Positions 60,282 to 64,000 of a stretch of 64,000 nt of DNA are shown here, in pieces. Position numbers and translations under genes: made by a program. The notes beneath the pieces are model-generated. The model worked only from the letters and a program-made list of their open reading frames with translations. It did no database searches and was not told the DNA's origin. Source of the DNA: Sulfuricystis sp964478415 (GTDB taxonomy: Bacteria > Pseudomonadota > Gammaproteobacteria > Burkholderiales > Rhodocyclaceae). Location: contig CAYZII010000004.1 in NCBI GenBank assembly GCA_964478415.1, positions 1 through 64,000 on the forward strand, read 5' to 3'. The stretch's first letter is position 1. Each line of letters begins with the position of its first letter.

Positions 60282-61394
60282 TTACGGATCGCCACCCCCC
60301 GCGCGCGCGGGTATCGCCGGTGTCGGGCAGACCACATCGGCGCATTGCGCACGATGCAGCAGGGCGGCATCGATCAACACCAGTGCCAGCATCGCTTCGG
60401 CGATCGGCGTGGCGCGGATGCCGACGCAAGGGTCATGCCGCCCTTCGGTCGCCACCATCGCCGGCTGACCCGCGAGGTCGATCGAACGACGTGGGATGCG
60501 AATGCTCGACGTCGGCTTGATGGCAATGGAAACGCGCACGTCCTGTCCCGAAGAGATGCCGCCGAGAATGCCGCCGGCATGGTTGCTGAGAAAGCCCAGC
60601 GGGGTGAGCTCGTCGCCATGTTCGCTGCCCCGCTGGGCGATCGACGCGAAGCCGGCGCCGATTGCGACGCCTTTGACGGCGTTAATACCCATCATCGCAT
60701 AGGCGATCTTGGCATCGAGACGGTCATAGACCGGATCGCCCCAACCCGGGGGAACGCCGGTTGCTACCACTTCGATGCGCGCGCCGATCGAATCCCCATC
60801 CTTGCGCAACCGGTCCATGAAAGCTTCCAATTCAGGCACGATCGCCGCGTTTGGCACGAAAAAAGGGTTGCGATCGATTTCGCCCGCGTCGACGAAAGGA
60901 ATTTCGATCGGTCCGAGCTGGCTCATCCAGCCGCGGATCACGACACCATAGCGTTCTTTCAGCCATTTTTTCGCGATCGCGCCGGCGGCAACGCGCACCG
61001 CCGTCTCGCGCGCCGAAGCGCGGCCACCACCACGGTAATCGCGTATGCCGTATTTTTGCCAGTAGGTATAGTCGGCATGGCCGGGGCGAAACGTGCGTGC
61101 GATGTCGCTGTAGTCCTTGCTGCGCTGGTCGGTGTTACGGATCAGCAGCGCGATCGGTGTGCCGGTGGTCTTGCCTTCGAACACGCCGGAAAGGATTTCG
61201 ACTGCGTCCGCCTCGCGCCGTTGGGTGACATGCCGCGAGGTGCCGGGCTTACGGCGATCGAGATCGTACTGGATGTCGGCTGCCGAGAGTTCCAGCCCTG
61301 GCGGGCAGCCATCGACGACACAGCCGATCGCCGGGCCATGGGATTCGCCAAAGGAGGTAACCCGAAACAGCCTGCCGATCGTGTTGCCGGACAT
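60282..61394 (-). CDS. aroC: Chorismate synthase
   Basis: FMN-dependent enzyme of 370 residues that makes chorismate, the precursor of aromatic amino acids and folate (compare the trp and folC genes nearby). The signatures are MSGNTIGRLFRVTSFGESHG at the start, YRGGGRASARETA, and the C-terminal RHDPCVGIRA segment. Length and ends are normal. Confidence 0.97.
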   Translation of the reverse strand: MSGNTIGRLFRVTSFGESHGPAIGCVVDGCPPGLELSAADIQYDLDRRKPGTSRHVTQRREADAVEILSGVFEGKTTGTPIALLIRNTDQRSKDYSDIARTFRPGHADYTYWQKYGIRDYRGGGRASARETAVRVAAGAIAKKWLKERYGVVIRGWMSQLGPIEIPFVDAGEIDRNPFFVPNAAIVPELEAFMDRLRKDGDSIGARIEVVATGVPPGWGDPVYDRLDAKIAYAMMGINAVKGVAIGAGFASIAQRGSEHGDELTPLGFLSNHAGGILGGISSGQDVRVSIAIKPTSSIRIPRRSIDLAGQPAMVATEGRHDPCVGIRATPIAEAMLALVLIDAALLHRAQCADVVCPTPAIPARAGGGDP

Positions 61395-61421
61395 GGTAGC
61401 GCAATGGTCAGTGGAGTGGAA

Positions 61422-61751
61422 TCAGCCGCAACGCTCGAGCAGGGATTTCTTGCCCGGCTTGCCGCGCCATGCGTCGGCATCCGGCAGTGGCGCCTTGCGC
61501 TCGACGATCGGTGGCCATTGCTTGGCCAACTCGGCATTCAGCGCGATGAACTCGCGCTGATCCTCCGGCACGTCGTCTTCGGCGAAGATCGCTTCCGCGG
61601 GGCATTCCGGCACGCACAGCGTGCAATCGATGCATTCATCGGGATCGATGACGAGAAAATTCGGTCCCTCACGAAAGCAATCCACCGGACAGACATCGAC
61701 ACAATCGGTGTATTTGCACTTGATGCAATTCTCGGTCACCACGTAGGTCAT
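61422..61751 (-). CDS. fdxA: 7Fe ferredoxin
   Basis: Ferredoxin of 109 residues with [3Fe-4S] and [4Fe-4S] clusters. The ligand set is CIKCKYTDCVDVCPVDC near residues 9-25 and CIDCTLCVPECP near 40-51. The C-terminal extension typical of the Azotobacter FdI type follows. It lies 27 bases upstream of aroC on the same strand. Confidence 0.95.
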   Translation of the reverse strand: MTYVVTENCIKCKYTDCVDVCPVDCFREGPNFLVIDPDECIDCTLCVPECPAEAIFAEDDVPEDQREFIALNAELAKQWPPIVERKAPLPDADAWRGKPGKKSLLERCG

Positions 61752-61818
61752 CGCTGCTTCCTCCTTGCTCGATGCGTGTCAGTATAGCCATCCATTGCCG
61801 TGTTGCCAGCGCAGAGTT

Positions 61819-63144
61819 TCAGCGCCGTTCGACATAGGGGTTTTTGGCGCTCTTGAACTGGATACGCAATGGGGTTCCCTGGAGCTTGAACGCCTCGACG
61901 AAGGCATGCTCGAGATAGCGCACATAGGAGGGCGGGACGTGCTCGAGGGCGCTGCCATGGATGACCACGACCGGCGGGTTGCTGCCGCCCTGATGGGCAT
62001 AGCGCAGTTTGGGTCGCACATTGCCATGGCGTGGCGGCGCCTGCTTCTGCACGGCGGCCTGGAGCACGCGCGTCAGCTTCGGCGTCGGTAGCTTGGCCAT
62101 CGCCGCGGCATAGGCGCGGTCCACCGACTGCAACAGACCGGCCACCCCCTGGCCATGGAGCGCCGAGATGTAATGCACGCGAGCGAAACCGAGAAAGTTC
62201 AGCTTGTGTTGGAGCGCCTGTTTCACCTGTGCACGGCGATAAGCATCGACCGCATCCCATTTGTTCACCGCCAGCACCAGCGCTCGCCCGGTTTCGAGAC
62301 AAAAGCCAGCGATATGCGCATCCTGATCGGCGATCTCCTGACTAGCATCGACCATCAGCACGACCACGCTGGCGGCCTCGATCGCCTGTAGCGTCTTGAC
62401 GACGGAGAATTTTTCCACCGCTTCGAAGACGCGTCCCTTGCGTCGCAGGCCCGCCGTGTCGATCAGCGTGTAATGCTTGCCGTCCCTCTCGAAAGGCGTG
62501 GCGATCGCATCGCGCGTCGTGCCCGGCATGTCGAAGGCGATCATGCGCTCCTCGCCGAGCAGGGTATTGACGAGCGTGCTCTTGCCGACATTGGGCCGGC
62601 CGACGATGGCCACGCGCGGTCCGCTCTCCTCGGCAACCTCATCCTCTCCCTCAGGGAAGCTGGACAACACCAACTCCAGCAACTCGCGTACCCCTTCCCC
62701 ATGGGCGGCGGAGATCGCGTAAGGCTGTCCCAATCCCAGCTCGTGGAATTCCGCCGCGACGAGGTCGCGGTTCATGCCCTCGGCCTTGTTGACGACAAGA
62801 TACACGGGCCGCCCGGCGCGACGCAGTCGCTCGGCAATCTCGATGTCCTGCTGGGTCAGGCCGGTGCGGGCATCGACGACGAACAGCAGCGCATCGGCTT
62901 CGACGATCGCGGCTTCGGCCTGGCGCGCCATTTCATGGACGAGCCCCTCTTTGGCTGTTGGCTCGAAACCGCCGGTATCGATGACGAGGAAAGGCCGTTT
63001 GCCGAGGCGGCCCTGACCATAATGCCGGTCACGCGTCAGCCCCGGCTGGTCGGCAACCAATGCCGCACGGGACTTCGTCAGGCGGTTGAACAGCGTCGAT
63101 TTGCCGACATTCGGCCGGCCGACGATTGCGAGAGTAGGAACCAT
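61819..63144 (-). CDS. der: GTPase Der
   Basis: Essential ribosome-assembly GTPase of 441 residues with two tandem G domains. Walker-type loops are GRPNVGKSTLFN near residue 8 and GRPNVGKSTLVN near residue 189. NKAEG and NKWD are the G4 motifs. A C-terminal KH-like domain ends the protein. It follows bamB directly; the bamB-der order is conserved in proteobacteria. Confidence 0.97.
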   Translation of the reverse strand: MVPTLAIVGRPNVGKSTLFNRLTKSRAALVADQPGLTRDRHYGQGRLGKRPFLVIDTGGFEPTAKEGLVHEMARQAEAAIVEADALLFVVDARTGLTQQDIEIAERLRRAGRPVYLVVNKAEGMNRDLVAAEFHELGLGQPYAISAAHGEGVRELLELVLSSFPEGEDEVAEESGPRVAIVGRPNVGKSTLVNTLLGEERMIAFDMPGTTRDAIATPFERDGKHYTLIDTAGLRRKGRVFEAVEKFSVVKTLQAIEAASVVVLMVDASQEIADQDAHIAGFCLETGRALVLAVNKWDAVDAYRRAQVKQALQHKLNFLGFARVHYISALHGQGVAGLLQSVDRAYAAAMAKLPTPKLTRVLQAAVQKQAPPRHGNVRPKLRYAHQGGSNPPVVVIHGSALEHVPPSYVRYLEHAFVEAFKLQGTPLRIQFKSAKNPYVERR

Positions 63145-64000
63145 CTAGCGTATTTCGAGCGCCTCTACGCTGCCATTCTTGGTCTGCACGACAAAACGTT
63201 CGCCCGCGCCCCCAAGTCTTTGTGGCGCGGCGACGATGGCCGATCCATCGGTGGCGAAACGCGCAACGAAACCGCCATCGCTCTGTTCGAGCAGATGCAA
63301 ATGGCCCTCGAAATCACCGACCACGACTTTTCTGCCGATGGCCAACGGTCTGCCGACACCGCGCAAGCGCAGCTTGTCCTGTTTCCAGAGCGTGGCACCA
63401 TCATTGCGATCGAAGGCATGGACGATGCCTTTCTCGTCGGTGACGAAGATGGCGCGTTGGCCGATAGCGAGCCCGGCCACCGAGGAAATGTCGCGTGCCC
63501 AGACCTGCCGACCGTTGTCACTGTCGAAACAGGCGAGCCGTCCCTGGAAAGCCACGGCACAGACGCTTCCCGCCTCGACGACCGGATCGCTGGCGACGTC
63601 GGCGATACGTTCGAGCTCGGTGGTACCGCGTGGCAGTGCCACCGTGGATTCCCACAATGCAGCACCATTGCCCCGAGCAATGGCCACCAGCTTGCCCCCC
63701 GGAAAACCGGCAAAAACGGCCTTCTCCGTTATCACGACGCCCGCTGGTGAGCGCAACACCAAAGCCGGTGTTGGCCGTTGATAAGTCCAGCGGCGTTTGC
63801 CGTCGGCGACATCGAACGCGAACAGCCGCGCATCGAGGCTGCGCACGATCACGAGATCATCCGCCAGCGCCGGTGCGGCAAGGATTTCCGAACTCGCCTG
63901 GGCCTGCCACGCCAGCCGGCCATCGTGGGCATCGAAGGCGAGCACCTCCCCTTTCGGCGTACCCACCACGACCAATTTCTCGTTGGCCCCCACACCGCCA
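63145..64000 (-). CDS. bamB: Outer membrane assembly factor BamB (partial, 5' end outside window)
   Basis: C-terminal part of a PQQ-repeat beta-propeller, at least 282 residues here. BamB assists beta-barrel insertion with BamA. Repeated motifs include the WQAQASSEIL blade, then DGKRRWTYQRP, then NGAALWESTVALP and DNGRQVWARDISS. The frame stays open to the window edge, where an in-frame GTG is present but is probably not the true start, since signal peptide and lipobox are missing. The stop directly abuts the der start. Confidence 0.88.
   Translation of the reverse strand, partial: GGVGANEKLVVVGTPKGEVLAFDAHDGRLAWQAQASSEILAAPALADDLVIVRSLDARLFAFDVADGKRRWTYQRPTPALVLRSPAGVVITEKAVFAGFPGGKLVAIARGNGAALWESTVALPRGTTELERIADVASDPVVEAGSVCAVAFQGRLACFDSDNGRQVWARDISSVAGLAIGQRAIFVTDEKGIVHAFDRNDGATLWKQDKLRLRGVGRPLAIGRKVVVGDFEGHLHLLEQSDGGFVARFATDGSAIVAAPQRLGGAGERFVVQTKNGSVEALEIR

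Noticed and set aside
59976..61787. A 603-codon open frame on the plus strand across ydcH, aroC and fdxA
   Set aside because: It runs antisense to three clear genes and has no recognisable motif. Long antisense frames are common in GC-rich DNA with biased third positions.
1..64000. CRISPR arrays, prophage, integrons, restriction systems
   Set aside because: I saw no direct-repeat array with spacers, no phage structural genes, no integrase and no methyltransferase/endonuclease pair.

Overview
This window is a gene-dense, GC-rich chromosomal segment of a betaproteobacterium, most likely from the Rhodocyclales/Nitrosomonadales group (inference from gene order and families; no 16S rRNA gene is present). 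Supporting signs are the cytochrome bc1 operon next to sspA-sspB, the order purF-cvpA-SPOR-folC-accD-trpA-trpB-trpF-truA-fimV-asd-leuB, a DUF2863 protein, an entericidin lipoprotein and a PEP-CTERM secreted protein. A run of 100 N at 53222-53321 shows that this is a scaffolded draft assembly or a metagenome bin. There is no prophage, CRISPR array or large island. Nearly every gene is housekeeping.

Layout. 54-3290: cysS facing a ppiA-ppiB-lpxH operon. 3308-7436: a PEP-CTERM protein behind a sigma-54 type promoter, a DEAD-box RNA helicase and a D-amino acid dehydrogenase. 7481-12859: yciB-yciI-bolA, a parvulin, mtfA, and a MaoC-Pta fusion with acetate kinase. 12924-20658: release factors prfC and prfB (with the programmed +1 frameshift), a Phd/VapC toxin-antitoxin pair, lysS, mnmC and a glycine-zipper protein. 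20655-29346: gltX, an MFS exporter, HU, a 45-residue membrane protein, thrC, a polytopic membrane protein, hom and an aminotransferase. 29381-32546: a Mth938-like protein, a degenerate ArnD-like deacetylase, a peroxiredoxin and a PhoH/PIN ATPase. 32547-32935 is the only sizeable gene-free stretch with mobile-element character. 32936-35992: dnaB-rplI-rpsR-priB-rpsF. 36158-42847: an HDOD protein, tRNA-Arg(CCT), sspB-sspA, petC-petB-petA, recR and DUF2863. 42956-57769: metZ, purF, cvpA, a SPOR protein, folC, accD, trpA, trpB, trpF, truA, a membrane protein, fimV, asd and leuB. 57794-64000: entericidin, an M48 protease, an MFS transporter, a YdcH-like protein, aroC, ferredoxin, der and a partial bamB.

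Functional themes are the aspartate-derived amino acids (asd, hom, thrC, metZ), tryptophan, leucine and chorismate synthesis, translation (three aminoacyl-tRNA synthetases, two release factors, three ribosomal proteins, tRNA modification), aerobic respiration and envelope quality control.

The most unusual signal is a dispersed repeat of about 28 bases. Its core is TGCCGTNYCGCCAGCGCCGA, usually with GG before it and NTTTCG after it. I count twelve copies in both orientations. Five lie between genes and seven lie inside genes, at linkers, loops or tails of the proteins. It resembles no annotated feature here and could be an uptake-sequence-like or short mobile element family. Other points of interest are a 216-bp MITE-like element beside phoH, the sigma-54 promoter of the PEP-CTERM gene, paired palindromic operators in front of the toxin-antitoxin genes, an apparent CTG start for lpxH, a deacetylase lacking its metal ligands, and a tRNA-Arg with two acceptor-stem mismatches.
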